Shown here: positions 27,490 through 36,491 of the stretch, in pieces
Layout: the number at the start of each line of letters is the position of its first letter
How positions within the stretch are numbered: position 1 is the first letter of the stretch
NCBI RefSeq assembly: GCF_030230605.1
Contig: NZ_JASPDO010000006.1
Span: forward strand, 1-64,000
Length of the DNA: 64,000 nt
Direction of reading: 5' to 3'
From: Brevibacterium sp. UMB1308A
GTDB taxonomy: Bacteria > Actinomycetota > Actinomycetes > Actinomycetales > Brevibacteriaceae
Position numbers and translations under genes: made by a program
Notes under the pieces: generated by a model
Seen by the model: only the letters and a program-made list of their open reading frames with translations
What the model was told of the DNA's origin: nothing
Databases searched by the model: none

Positions 27490-28038
27490 ATGGGGAACAG
27501 CTTCACTGCACAAGACGTAGCTCGCATGCTCGAAACTGGCGAACTGAATATCAAGCACTCAGCACGCCGAAAAAAGACCGTGACACTCAAGCGAAGTGGT
27601 GGTCGGTGGGAACTAGCTGCCCCCGTACATTACGACCCTCGGAACGACCTCGGGCAGATCGCTCAGTTGCTCACTCGGGTGAGCGCCAAAAGCGGTCGCG
27701 AATCTTCAGACGAGGACCTTCTGTCCCGCGCCCGCGAACTTAACACCACGTACTTCAACGACGGAATTGAACCGGAGTCGGTGAAGTGGGTCGAAAATCA
27801 GAACTCCCGCTGGGCTTCCTGTTCCACGGTCACGCATAGCATTCGCGTGTCCCATCGCCTCCAAGCCGTGCCCGAGTGGGTGCTTGACGCGGTGCTCATC
27901 CACGAACTTGCGCATTTACGTGAAAGCGACCACGGGCCACGCTTCCGTGAACTTACAGACCGGTATGCGCGGTCCCGTGACGCTGATATCTTCCTCGAAG
28001 GTTTCAGCCGAGGTATTGATTACGGGTCGAACGAATAA
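27490..28038 (+). CDS. YgjP/DUF45-type M48 metallopeptidase
   Basis: A 182-residue SprT-like zinc metallopeptidase. The C-terminal half carries NSRWASCSTVTHSIRVSHRL and the zinc motif HELAHLRESDHGPRF, standard for the YgjP (DUF45) family that usually neighbours uvrD2 in actinobacteria. Substrate unknown. The frame is open far upstream into the DnaA-box region, but no good ribosome binding site is seen; ATG 27490 (MGNSFTAQDVARML) is the most economical start and is uncertain. The 3' end overlaps the convergent Nudix gene by 35 bp. Confidence 0.8.
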   Translation: MGNSFTAQDVARMLETGELNIKHSARRKKTVTLKRSGGRWELAAPVHYDPRNDLGQIAQLLTRVSAKSGRESSDEDLLSRARELNTTYFNDGIEPESVKWVENQNSRWASCSTVTHSIRVSHRLQAVPEWVLDAVLIHELAHLRESDHGPRFRELTDRYARSRDADIFLEGFSRGIDYGSNE

Positions 28039-28555
28039 GGCCAGGCAGGCGTTGGGGCAGATCGTCAACGACCGTATCTGGTAGTTCATCAACCGGGAAC
28101 CACTTCACATCGAGTGACTCGTCTGAAACGTGCGTGTGCGCATCAGGGCTGAGAATCGCCCCGTACACCACATCGTGATGCGTAGCGCACTTTCCGAACG
28201 CTCCAGGCAAGTCATGGGAGTGCACGTCAATGGGGTGCGCAGAGAGCCAGAGGAAATCCTGCACACCGGATTCTTCGCGTGCTTCGCGAAGAGCCGCCTC
28301 CCGCACAGTCGCGTCATCCGGTTCCACATGCCCACCGAACTGCACCCAAAACCGTCCCTTCGCGTGATGCGTCAGGAGCACATGGGTGAAGTCGGGGGAG
28401 AAGACCACGCAGCTAGCAGTCACGTGAGCAGGGCCCCCGGAGCGGTCCAGCGGGCGGGGGTTGCTGGACACAAATTCGGTGACGGAAAGCGCCGAGGTTG
28501 TTGCCACCTCGGCGAGGGCGCGCACCGTGTGCGCGGCGCGAGGGTCAGCTGTCAC
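28004..28555 (-). CDS. Nudix hydrolase
   Basis: 183 residues. The Nudix box reads GGHVEPDDATVREAALREA followed by REESGV (about 74-97), with Glu residues positioned for metal binding. The preceding VVFSPDFTHVLLTHHAKGRFW is a typical Nudix beta-hairpin; substrate unknown. GTG 28555 overlaps the stop of the upstream DUF2342 gene by 4 bp, so the two are co-translated. Its 3' end runs 35 bp into the convergent metallopeptidase gene. Confidence 0.88.
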   Translation of the reverse strand: MTADPRAAHTVRALAEVATTSALSVTEFVSSNPRPLDRSGGPAHVTASCVVFSPDFTHVLLTHHAKGRFWVQFGGHVEPDDATVREAALREAREESGVQDFLWLSAHPIDVHSHDLPGAFGKCATHHDVVYGAILSPDAHTHVSDESLDVKWFPVDELPDTVVDDLPQRLPGLIRSTRNQYLG

Positions 28556-29862
28556 GACTCTTCTTCAAGGAGGCGGCGCAGAGCTTCGTCCATGTCGTCC
28601 TCCGTTTGGGCCTGTTCTGTGTGGCGTTCAGAGTAGCCCAAGGGGTCGTCGAGGTCAGCGGTGGTGGGCAGCGCGTCGGGGTGAGAGAACACCGCGTCCC
28701 GTGCCTGTGCGCCTTCCGAGGATTCCAGGTAGGTGAAAAGTGCGGCCGCGTCTCGCAGACGAGTAGGCGTGAGATCCAAGCCGATCAGTTGGCTCAGAGC
28801 GTCTTCCGAATCGGACGTCATCGTGGTGCGGCGCCGGAGTGCTTCACGGATTTCGTCGCGCTGTTCCAGGGGTTCGCACGCGTTGTACGCCACGACGTCA
28901 GCCCACCCAGCGACTGTGGATACGATTCGGGTGAGCGACTCTTTTGCCTGCTCGCCTTCTTCGGTGGACACCGGTTTGAACATTCCGTTGCGCAGCTCTT
29001 CAGTTGCCGCTTGGAGGTTCTGGGGGTCGATATTGCCCATCATGTCGTGAATGCTGGAAGAGTCGACTTCGACATTCGAAGCGTACTTGGCAAACGCGGT
29101 CCTGATGTGACCAGCCAACCACGGAGTCGAAGCGAACAGGGCACGCTTGGCCAACTCAACACAGGCCACGAAAATGCGCAGCTGCGTGTGGTCCAGATCC
29201 AGTTCAGCTGACGCTCCGGCAATGTTGGATTCGATCAGCGCGGGCGCGTCAAGAATTGGGAGGTTGTAGTCCGTTCCGGTGAGGACGCTTCCAGACAGAG
29301 TTCCCAGCGCTTCGCCGATCTGTGCCCCGAAAAGTGATGCAGACATGTTTGTCATCATCGACGACATTGACGACATGAACGGGCGCATTTCTTCAGGAAT
29401 CTGATCGGACAGCGAGTCGGTGAACGTGTGCGACATATTGGCCTGAATGGGCTGCGCGAGCTCGACCCAACCGTCAACAGAACCCGTTGCCCAAGCTTTA
29501 CGTGTCAAACTCTGAGGCTCGTTCGTTGTGGTGAATTCGGTGACCCGTTCAAGCCACAGTTCAGCCAAACGGAAGGCATCGTGAGTGGCGCGCGAAACCT
29601 CGTCTGTCACGCTGGGGTCCGGGGTGGGAACTTTGCTGGCAGCAGTCTGACGCGCCACATCACCGGCGCTTCCTGACTGTCCCATGAGTCCCTGGATCTG
29701 ACCGAGGAAGGACGACAGCATGTTTCCGTCGATCGGGATTCCCCCTGCAGGGAACTGTCCCTGGGCACCTCCCTGAGCACCTCCGAGGCCAAAAAGCATG
29801 CCAAACAGGTTGTTCAGTGGGTCGTCGCCCGGTGAATCTTTGTCGCGATCCTTGTCGCTCAT
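28552..29862 (-). CDS. DUF2342 (zinc-metalloprotease-like) protein
   Basis: A 436-residue member of the actinobacterial DUF2342 family, often annotated as zinc-dependent metalloprotease. A Gly/Gln-rich N-terminus (about 20-45) precedes a helical domain with a conserved ASTPWLAGHIRTAF region. The helix that carries the putative zinc motif in relatives reads FVACVELAKRALF here, so a classical HExxH is absent and proteolysis is doubtful. ATG has GGGAG 5 bases upstream. Acidic C-terminus ends in EEES. Confidence 0.82.
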   Translation of the reverse strand: MSDKDRDKDSPGDDPLNNLFGMLFGLGGAQGGAQGQFPAGGIPIDGNMLSSFLGQIQGLMGQSGSAGDVARQTAASKVPTPDPSVTDEVSRATHDAFRLAELWLERVTEFTTTNEPQSLTRKAWATGSVDGWVELAQPIQANMSHTFTDSLSDQIPEEMRPFMSSMSSMMTNMSASLFGAQIGEALGTLSGSVLTGTDYNLPILDAPALIESNIAGASAELDLDHTQLRIFVACVELAKRALFASTPWLAGHIRTAFAKYASNVEVDSSSIHDMMGNIDPQNLQAATEELRNGMFKPVSTEEGEQAKESLTRIVSTVAGWADVVAYNACEPLEQRDEIREALRRRTTMTSDSEDALSQLIGLDLTPTRLRDAAALFTYLESSEGAQARDAVFSHPDALPTTADLDDPLGYSERHTEQAQTEDDMDEALRRLLEEES

Positions 29863-29917
29863 CGTTTCTCCCTTAGTTTGCTTGTCTAAAAGCGTAACGA
29901 TCTAAATTGAAAAAGCC

Positions 29918-29929
29918 TTCCACGTGGAA
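29918..29929. promoter_or_regulatory. 12-bp palindrome, possible operator
   Basis: TTCCACGTGGAA is a perfect palindrome in the 183-bp divergent gap between the DUF2342 gene and the YlbL-like protease gene. A near copy (TTCCACGTGG) lies at about 27355. Confidence 0.35.
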
Positions 29930-30010
29930 CCCGCGTCTGAGTGTTTTTCGTTCTGAGCGAACGTGGTGAGGGGAGGCATCTTTCGATGTCGGGAGTTATG
30001 TGTGTATCGG

Positions 30011-30016
30011 CTAGAC
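30011..30016 (+). promoter_or_regulatory. -10 box of the YlbL-like gene
   Basis: TAGACT about 29 bases before GTG 30046; this gene has a normal leader with GAAAGGA. Confidence 0.5.
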
Positions 30017-30045
30017 TAGTTGTGCTTTAAAGAAAGGACCGTCGC

Positions 30046-31122
30046 GTGACAACGAGTGCCCAGGCTAATACGCCTAAAAAGCGACTCCACGTGACAACTA
30101 TCTCCACTCTCGTTACATACGCGCTCGTCATCATCGGGGCAATCATCCCTGTTCCGTACATGGTTGAAATGCCCGGCCCTGTTTTTAACACGTTGGGTAA
30201 GCATGAAGGGGCCGAGGTGGTGACCATCTCGGGAGCGAAAACCTACCCCACCTCGGGAACCTTAGATATGCTCACCGTCGCCGTGGCCGGAGGGCCCGGC
30301 CGGAAGGTGTACCCTTCGCAGGCCTTCTGGTCGGTCGTCAAAAAGCAGGACACTGTCGTGCCCAGTGAGGCGTACTACCCGCTGACTACCACGCGTGACC
30401 AGGTCACGCAGGAAAACAACGCGCAAATGGCCACGTCGCAAGACTTTGCGGTGGCGGCCGCTCTGAACCACCTCGGCAAGAAATACGAAACGCGCTTAGG
30501 CATTGGAAGCGTGGCGGCAGGCGCGGCCGTTGAAGGAGTCGTGGAGCCAGGTGACATCATCACCAAGCTCAACGGCGAGAAAATCAACGGGAGTGCGGAA
30601 GACATTGCCCGCGTACAGGACACTGTTGCTAAGGGTGACCCGGTTGAACTGGATATCGAGCGCGACGGCAAGAAGCTACACGAAAAGATCACGCCTAAGG
30701 GCACGGCTGACGGTCCCAAGCTGGGTGTTGTTCTGGCTCCCACGTACGACTTTCCCATTGACGTGAAATTCAACCTGGAAGATGTGGGTGGGCCCAGTGC
30801 CGGATTGGTGTTTGCACTCACCATTATTGACAAGCTGGAGCCGGGTGACATGACCGGTGGGAAGCGGATAGCGGGCACCGGTCAGATCGCAGAAGACGGG
30901 ACGGTGAGTCCCATTGGTGGCGCTCGGCAAAAAGTCGTGGCAGCCAACGAGGCAGGAGTCGAGTATTTTTTGAGTCCAGCCGGAAACTGCGCTGAAGCAG
31001 CTCAGGCCGCAAAAGGACTCGACATGAAAGTGGTTCGCGTCGACACCTTGGACACGGCAGTCAACGCAATCGACGCAATGACAAACGATGACATCGGCAC
31101 AGTCACTCTGTGCTCTGGTTAG
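30046..31122 (+). CDS. YlbL-like membrane protease (PDZ plus Lon/S16 domain)
   Basis: A 358-residue protein with one N-terminal transmembrane helix (about 18-40), a PDZ-like domain (about 150-225, with GVVEPGDIITKLNG) and a Lon-type protease domain whose catalytic Ser lies in GGPSAGLVFAL and catalytic Lys in GGARQKVVAA. The protease domain is predicted outside the cytoplasm. Family members influence division or membrane-protein quality control. GTG start supported by GAAAGGA. It probably forms an operon with the UPF0182 gene 12 bases downstream. Confidence 0.9.
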   Translation: MTTSAQANTPKKRLHVTTISTLVTYALVIIGAIIPVPYMVEMPGPVFNTLGKHEGAEVVTISGAKTYPTSGTLDMLTVAVAGGPGRKVYPSQAFWSVVKKQDTVVPSEAYYPLTTTRDQVTQENNAQMATSQDFAVAAALNHLGKKYETRLGIGSVAAGAAVEGVVEPGDIITKLNGEKINGSAEDIARVQDTVAKGDPVELDIERDGKKLHEKITPKGTADGPKLGVVLAPTYDFPIDVKFNLEDVGGPSAGLVFALTIIDKLEPGDMTGGKRIAGTGQIAEDGTVSPIGGARQKVVAANEAGVEYFLSPAGNCAEAAQAAKGLDMKVVRVDTLDTAVNAIDAMTNDDIGTVTLCSG

Positions 31123-31134
31123 CGAGGAGAACGG

Positions 31135-34119
31135 TTGAGTACACCAAGCCAAAAAACGAAGAAGCCTTCACCGCTTTTGCTCACTCTTGGAGCAGTAGCT
31201 GTACTTCTGGTTTTGTTCGTGGTGTTCGCGCAAGTTTTCACGGAAGCCTTGTGGTTCCAACAACTTGGATTCCTGCAGGTCTTCACCACGGAGTGGATCG
31301 CTAAGATCATTCTCTTTTTTGTTGGTGTGATCATCATGGGAGGAGCCATTTGGTTCCCGTTGATGCTCGCGCATAAGAAGCGCCCGGTGTACGCCCCAAC
31401 GTCTCCGCGCCAAGAAAACCTCGACCGGTACCGTGAAGCGATTGAGCCCTTGCGTCGCGTTGTCACCCTTGTTGTTCCAGCCGTTATTGGTGTCATGGGT
31501 GGAATCGCGTTGTCAGCTGCATGGCAACAAGCCCTTCTTTTTGTCAACGCGAGTGAGTTTGGACAGAAAGATCCTCAGTTCAACATGGATCTGGGCTTCT
31601 ACATGTTCCACTTCCCGTTGCTCCGCACGGTCGCAGACTACGTTGCCATGGCATTGTTGCTGTCCCTCATCGCGGCCGTTATCGCGCACTACCTCATGGG
31701 AGGTATCCGCCCAGGCGATGACTCCAAACTGACCGTGTCGAAAACAGCGCGCTACCACCTCGCGATTTCAGCTGGTCTGCTCATCCTGGTGCAGGGTGTT
31801 CGCATGTTCCTCCAGCGGTACTCTGTCCTGACGTCGACGGGCGGTCTGATGACGGGTGCGTCGTACAAAGACGTGAACATTACGCTTCCTGCGATGTTGA
31901 TCGTAGCGATCGCAGCTGTCGTGGTTGCGCTGATCATGGCGGCTAACGCGTTCCGTAACGTGTGGAAACTGTCGATCGTGTCTGTTCTGATGTTGTTGAT
32001 TCTGGGCGCGGTGTCGATCATTGCGCTTCCCGCAACGGTGCAGCAGTTGCAGGTGCAACCGTCAGAACAGAGCTTGGAAAAGGAATACCTTCAGCGCAAC
32101 ATTGATGCCACGCGTCACGCGTATGGAATTGACGATGTTGAAGTCATTCCGTACACGCCTTCAACGGACGGTAAATCGGGTGCCTTGCGTAAGGACGCTC
32201 AAACAGCGGCATCGATTCGCCTGCTGGATCCGAACCTTGTGTCGGATACTTTTCGTCAGATCCAGCAGCAACGCCCGTTCTATTCGTTCCCGGAACAGCT
32301 CGACGTTGATCGCTACAGCATTAACGATGAAATGCAGGACACGGTGATCGCGGTCCGCGAACTCAACCCCGCATCACAAGCCGATTCGTCGTGGCTGAAT
32401 CAGGCCGTTGTCTATACACACGGCTTTGGTGTGGTTGCCGCATATGGTAACCGTCAAGGTGGCGATGGACAGCCCGCGTTCTTGGAAGCGAACATTCCAC
32501 CTACCGGTGAGCTGGGGGAGTACGAGCCACGTATTTACTTTGGTGAGCGGTCACCTCGGTACTCAATTGTGGGTGCCCCTGAAGGTGCAGATCCACGCGA
32601 AATTGACTACCCCGCCGACAACGAAGACGGTGGTGCCCAGGTGTACAACACCTTCAAGGGTGACGGCGGGCCCAGCGTGGGCAACTTCTTTAACCGTTTG
32701 CTGTTTGCCATTAAGTTCCAAGACGAACAGATTGTTCTGTCGGATGCGCTGAACTCAGAGTCACAGATTCTGTTTAACCGCTCGCCTCGTGAGCGTGCGC
32801 AGAAGGCTGCGCCATTCTTGCAGATCGACGGTGATCCGTATCCCGCGGTGGTTGACGGCCGTGTGCAGTGGATTATGGATGGGTACACCACGTCGAAGGA
32901 ATACCCATATTCCACGCCGCAGGTTCTTGAGGACGCTACGCAGGACTCGAACACGCAGCGTTCAGGCACTACGGCGGCCCTGCCTCCCCAGCAGGTGAAC
33001 TATATTCGTAACTCGGTCAAGGTCACTGTTGACGCGTATGACGGATCAGTCAACCTGTACAAGTGGGATGATGACGATCCTGTGCTTAAAACATGGTCCA
33101 AGATCTTCCCTGGCATGGTGAAGCCCATGTCAGAGATGAGCGGGGATCTCATGAGCCACGTGCGGTACCCAGAAGACCTGTTTAAGGTGCAGCGTTCCTT
33201 GCTGACGCGTTACCACGTGGATGATTCGAACTCGTTCTACACGGGGCAGGACTTCTGGACAACCCCGACCGACCCTACGGTGAATCAAGAGTCGCGTCTG
33301 ATGCAGCCGCCGTTCTACTTGACGTTGCAGATGCCGAATCAGGAGTCGCCAGCGTTCTCGCTGACGTCGTCGTTCATTCCGCGACCCACTGAAGGTCAGA
33401 CGCGTAACAACTTGACTGGCTTCTTAGCGGCCAATGCGGACGCAGGTGGCGAGAAGGGTGTTAAGAACGAAGACTATGGAAAGTTGCGTCTGCTTCAACT
33501 TCCGCGTAACACGACGTTCCCTGGTCCGGGACAGGCGCAGAACAACTTCAACACTGAACCCAATGTGCAGTCGAGCTTGAACCTGCTGCGTCAGGGTGAG
33601 TCGAAGGTGCAGAACGGTAACTTGCTGACGCTGCCCGTTGCTGGTGGTCTATTGTACATCCAGCCGGTGTATGTGCGTTCGGCTGGTGAAACTTCGTACC
33701 CTGTGCTTCAGCGTGTGCTTGTGGCGTTCGGTGAGCAGATTGGATTCGCGCCGACTCTTGACGAAGCGCTTGACCAGGTATTCGGGGGAGACTCCGGTGC
33801 GCGTGCCGGTGACGCTGACTCTTCTGGTGAAGCCAGCGAAGGCGAGAAGGGCGGTGCCGACGCCGGCGAAGAGAAGGGCAAGCCTGCGCGTGAACCTAAT
33901 CTTCAGAAAGCGCTTGAAGACGCTCGTAACGCCATGAAGGAATCTGATGATGCGCTGAAGGATGGCGACTGGAACAAGTACGGTGAAGCCCAGGAGCGCC
34001 TACGTAAGGCACTCGACGAAGCAGGAAAGCTCCAGGACCAACAGTCCGGTGGTGGTCAGGGTAACCAGGGTGGCGAAGGCCAGGGCGATGGCCAGGGTGG
34101 CGAAGGCCAGGACGGCTAG
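31135..34119 (+). CDS. UPF0182 family large membrane protein
   Basis: 994 residues. About seven transmembrane helices in the first 310 residues, then a large extracytoplasmic domain with the family's characteristic WVVYTHGFG-like region (VVYTHGFGVVAAYGN) and PxIYFGE motif (RIYFGERSPRYSIV). The last 130 residues are charged and coiled-coil-like and end in Gly/Gln repeats (GGQGNQGGEGQGDGQGG). Function unknown. TTG start 31135 has GCGAGGAG 6-7 bases upstream, and the gene follows the YlbL-like protease, as in many actinobacteria. Confidence 0.92.
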   Translation: MSTPSQKTKKPSPLLLTLGAVAVLLVLFVVFAQVFTEALWFQQLGFLQVFTTEWIAKIILFFVGVIIMGGAIWFPLMLAHKKRPVYAPTSPRQENLDRYREAIEPLRRVVTLVVPAVIGVMGGIALSAAWQQALLFVNASEFGQKDPQFNMDLGFYMFHFPLLRTVADYVAMALLLSLIAAVIAHYLMGGIRPGDDSKLTVSKTARYHLAISAGLLILVQGVRMFLQRYSVLTSTGGLMTGASYKDVNITLPAMLIVAIAAVVVALIMAANAFRNVWKLSIVSVLMLLILGAVSIIALPATVQQLQVQPSEQSLEKEYLQRNIDATRHAYGIDDVEVIPYTPSTDGKSGALRKDAQTAASIRLLDPNLVSDTFRQIQQQRPFYSFPEQLDVDRYSINDEMQDTVIAVRELNPASQADSSWLNQAVVYTHGFGVVAAYGNRQGGDGQPAFLEANIPPTGELGEYEPRIYFGERSPRYSIVGAPEGADPREIDYPADNEDGGAQVYNTFKGDGGPSVGNFFNRLLFAIKFQDEQIVLSDALNSESQILFNRSPRERAQKAAPFLQIDGDPYPAVVDGRVQWIMDGYTTSKEYPYSTPQVLEDATQDSNTQRSGTTAALPPQQVNYIRNSVKVTVDAYDGSVNLYKWDDDDPVLKTWSKIFPGMVKPMSEMSGDLMSHVRYPEDLFKVQRSLLTRYHVDDSNSFYTGQDFWTTPTDPTVNQESRLMQPPFYLTLQMPNQESPAFSLTSSFIPRPTEGQTRNNLTGFLAANADAGGEKGVKNEDYGKLRLLQLPRNTTFPGPGQAQNNFNTEPNVQSSLNLLRQGESKVQNGNLLTLPVAGGLLYIQPVYVRSAGETSYPVLQRVLVAFGEQIGFAPTLDEALDQVFGGDSGARAGDADSSGEASEGEKGGADAGEEKGKPAREPNLQKALEDARNAMKESDDALKDGDWNKYGEAQERLRKALDEAGKLQDQQSGGGQGNQGGEGQGDGQGGEGQDG

Positions 34120-34128
34120 AACTGGCAG

Positions 34129-34167
34129 CGTGTTCGTCAACCGGTGATGAACCAGTTGGCAAACACG
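34129..34167 (+). terminator. Imperfect hairpin after the UPF0182 gene
   Basis: CGTGTT C GTCAAC pairs with GTTGGC A AACACG (one mismatch, one G-U) around a 13-base loop. No T-run follows, so terminator function is uncertain. Confidence 0.35.
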
Positions 34168-34202
34168 CGCCCGCCTTGTGGTGAGGATCACGTGCTGTTT
34201 GT

Positions 34203-34231
34203 TTGGTGGTTACGCATTCTTAACGTATAGT
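34203..34231 (+). promoter_or_regulatory. Promoter of tRNA-fMet
   Basis: TTGGTG (34203-34208) and TATAGT (34226-34231) with a 17-base spacer, 11 bases before the tRNA. Confidence 0.6.
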
Positions 34232-34242
34232 TGTATGTGCGC

Positions 34243-34319
34243 CGCGGGGTGGAGCAGCTAGGTAGCTCGCCGGGCTCATAACCCGGAGGTCGGAGGTTCG
34301 AATCCTTCCCCCGCCACCA
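34243..34319 (+). tRNA. Initiator tRNA-fMet (CAT)
   Basis: A 77-nt tRNA with CCA encoded. Acceptor 5' CGCGGGG pairs with CCCCGC from position 2, leaving a 1:72 mismatch (C-C), the initiator hallmark. The anticodon arm CCGGG CTCATAA CCCGG has the three G-C pairs of initiators, and the T-loop is TTCGAAT. A strong terminator follows at once. Confidence 0.95.
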
Positions 34320-34323
34320 AGAC

Positions 34324-34359
34324 AAAGCCCGCTTTACCAAATCTGGTAAAGCGGGCTTT
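34324..34359 (+). terminator. tRNA-fMet terminator
   Basis: Perfect 16-bp inverted repeat AAAGCCCGCTTTACCA / TGGTAAAGCGGGCTTT with an AATC loop. The 3' arm overlaps the left copy of the island repeat. Confidence 0.85.
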
Positions 34360-34364
34360 CGCGT
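34351..34364 (+). repeat. Left 14-bp direct repeat of the hsd island (attL-like)
   Basis: GCGGGCTTTCGCGT, identical to 41132-41145. It covers the 3' arm of the tRNA terminator and the next bases. Confidence 0.7.
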
Positions 34365-34370
34365 GACCTG

Positions 34371-34388
34371 CGAAAACCCGAGTTTTCG
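34371..34388. promoter_or_regulatory. Inverted repeat upstream of hsdM
   Basis: CGAAAAC CCGA GTTTTCG, perfect 7-bp arms, about 100 bp before hsdM; possible operator. A GATAAT -10-like box lies at 34462. Confidence 0.3.
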
Positions 34389-34490
34389 GCCTATAGTCCG
34401 AGCTTGTGGCGTGGCAAACGAGCTGTCGACTTCGACTGTGAGAAGCTCAAAGTGTTTCGTGGATAATCTCGTAGAAATAAGGGCGCCTCT

Positions 34491-36491
34491 ATGTCTGACA
34501 CTTCAGAAATTCTCGACTCGATTACCCCGAAGCAGACTGCCAAAGTCAACAGTCTCAACGCCGCAATCTGGCAAACTGCTGACGACTACTTGCGTCTGAT
34601 CGTCCCGGCTGAAAACTACGGTGACTACATCATCCCGTTCACTGTACTTCGTCGTCTCGAAGGTCGACTGGCACCCACCAAACAGGCTGTGCTGAATCTT
34701 GTCGAACGTGAAAACGCTCAGGGAACCGACCCCGCGATCGTGGGGCTCAAGATTGAGAACATGTTCAAGCTCCGCTTTTGGAACACGTCTGAACTGTCTC
34801 TTGAACGTCTCGCGAACTCCGACGATGCACTTAAACCAGGGTTGAAACAGTACCTCAACACGTTCTCTCCCAACATTTTGGAGATCTGGAATGCGTTCGA
34901 GTTCGACAAGTTGATCGATCTTTTGGACCGTAACAATCAGCTGTGGAACGTCGTTCAGCACTTCGCTTCTATCGACATGTCTGATGAAGCGCTTCAAGAT
35001 CAAACCATGGGCGACATCTTCGAGAACCTGATGTATCGCTCGTTTGCGCGAAAGGGTAAGGACGCTGGTGAGTTTTACACCCCGCGTGATGCGATTCGTC
35101 TGATGACCTCCATATTGTTCACGTCTGATGACACCGAACTTGAAGAAGACGGCATCATCCGGTCTGTGTACGATCCCACCGCTGGGACATGCGGGATGCT
35201 CATTGCAGCTCGTGACGCGCTTCGCGCGATCAACCCCGGTATCGAGGTGGTTGTTGCCGGACAAGAGTTGAAGGAGTCTTCCTTCGCGATGGGGAAGTCT
35301 GACCTGCTGATGCAGGGGTTCAAAGACCCGGAAGTGCTCAAGTTCGGCAACTCACTGACCAATGATCAGTACCAAGGTGACACGTTCGACTACATCATGG
35401 CGAACCCGCCGTATGGCTCATCCTGGAAAGCGTTCCAGAAAGATGTAAAGGAACTCCAAGAACAGGGCGATCCTCGTTTCTCCGAGGGGCTTCCTGCTGT
35501 CAGCGACGGACAAATGCTGTTCCTGATGCATATCGCGCACAAACTTGCTCCTGCTGATGGAGCCACCAAGGGCGGGCGCGCTGCTGTGGTTACGAATGGC
35601 TCCCCACTGTTTACCGGAGATGCCGAAAGCGGTCCGGACGGTATCCGTAAATACTTGATGGGTGCACAAGGTGGCACCGAAGTGCTGGATACAATCATTG
35701 CGCTGCCGAATGACATGTTCTACAACACCGGCATCGCCACCTACATCTGGATTTTGGACCAGAACAAGGAACCCCGTCGCCGTGGGAAAATCCAGTTCAT
35801 CGACGCGACTGAGATTTGCGCGCCAATGCGCAAGAACATGGGACAAAAGCGCGCTGAGTTTACGGAAGACAACATCCGAGAGATCACGAAGATCTACAAG
35901 GATTTTGAAGAGACTGACCGCTCCATCATCGTCACTGCGAACGATCTCACCTACCGCGACGTGCCAATGTTTAAGTTGGCGCACTACGCAGTCAGTGTGA
36001 CTGATGAAACCGTGGCGGAAGCCATGAAGCACAAGTCCGCGTTCCCGGAACATGAAGCGGTCATCCGCGAGATGCGGGGACGCGATTACAACGATCTTCC
36101 CAAAGCGCTGAAGGCTTCTGCGAAGGAACACGGGGTGAAAATGGGCGCTCCACTGCTTCGCCACATCATGAAGGCGTTGGCTGTGGAAGACGAGAACGCG
36201 CCCGCTTCACTGGACGAGAAGGGGAATCCTGTTGTGGATGCATCCTCAAAGGTGATTGAGCGCGTGCCGTACCTAGAGGACGTGTCTGAGCACATGGAAC
36301 GAGAAGTGCTCCCGTTCGTTCCGGATATGCAGTGGGATGAGTCTTTGGCGAAAGTGGGAACGGAACTGCCGTTGACGCGCCTGTTCTACAAGCCGGAGGA
36401 GTCCCGCTCCCTGGAGGAACTGGATGCGGATATCGCTAGTTCCCTGGATCGTATCTACGCCATGTTCCGGAAAGTGCGTGAAGATGACTAG
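34491..36491 (+). CDS. hsdM: Type I restriction-modification DNA methyltransferase subunit HsdM
   Basis: 666 residues. An N-terminal HsdM helical domain (about 15-150) is followed by the adenine N6-methyltransferase: FYTPRDAIRLM, SAM motif I DPTAGTCGMLI (about 222) and catalytic NPPYGSSW (about 303). With HsdS it methylates adenines in the recognition sequence, protecting host DNA. The first gene of a compact hsdM-hsdS-hsdR cassette; it overlaps hsdS by 8 bp. It sits just behind tRNA-fMet and no integrase accompanies it. Confidence 0.95.
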   Translation: MSDTSEILDSITPKQTAKVNSLNAAIWQTADDYLRLIVPAENYGDYIIPFTVLRRLEGRLAPTKQAVLNLVERENAQGTDPAIVGLKIENMFKLRFWNTSELSLERLANSDDALKPGLKQYLNTFSPNILEIWNAFEFDKLIDLLDRNNQLWNVVQHFASIDMSDEALQDQTMGDIFENLMYRSFARKGKDAGEFYTPRDAIRLMTSILFTSDDTELEEDGIIRSVYDPTAGTCGMLIAARDALRAINPGIEVVVAGQELKESSFAMGKSDLLMQGFKDPEVLKFGNSLTNDQYQGDTFDYIMANPPYGSSWKAFQKDVKELQEQGDPRFSEGLPAVSDGQMLFLMHIAHKLAPADGATKGGRAAVVTNGSPLFTGDAESGPDGIRKYLMGAQGGTEVLDTIIALPNDMFYNTGIATYIWILDQNKEPRRRGKIQFIDATEICAPMRKNMGQKRAEFTEDNIREITKIYKDFEETDRSIIVTANDLTYRDVPMFKLAHYAVSVTDETVAEAMKHKSAFPEHEAVIREMRGRDYNDLPKALKASAKEHGVKMGAPLLRHIMKALAVEDENAPASLDEKGNPVVDASSKVIERVPYLEDVSEHMEREVLPFVPDMQWDESLAKVGTELPLTRLFYKPEESRSLEELDADIASSLDRIYAMFRKVREDD

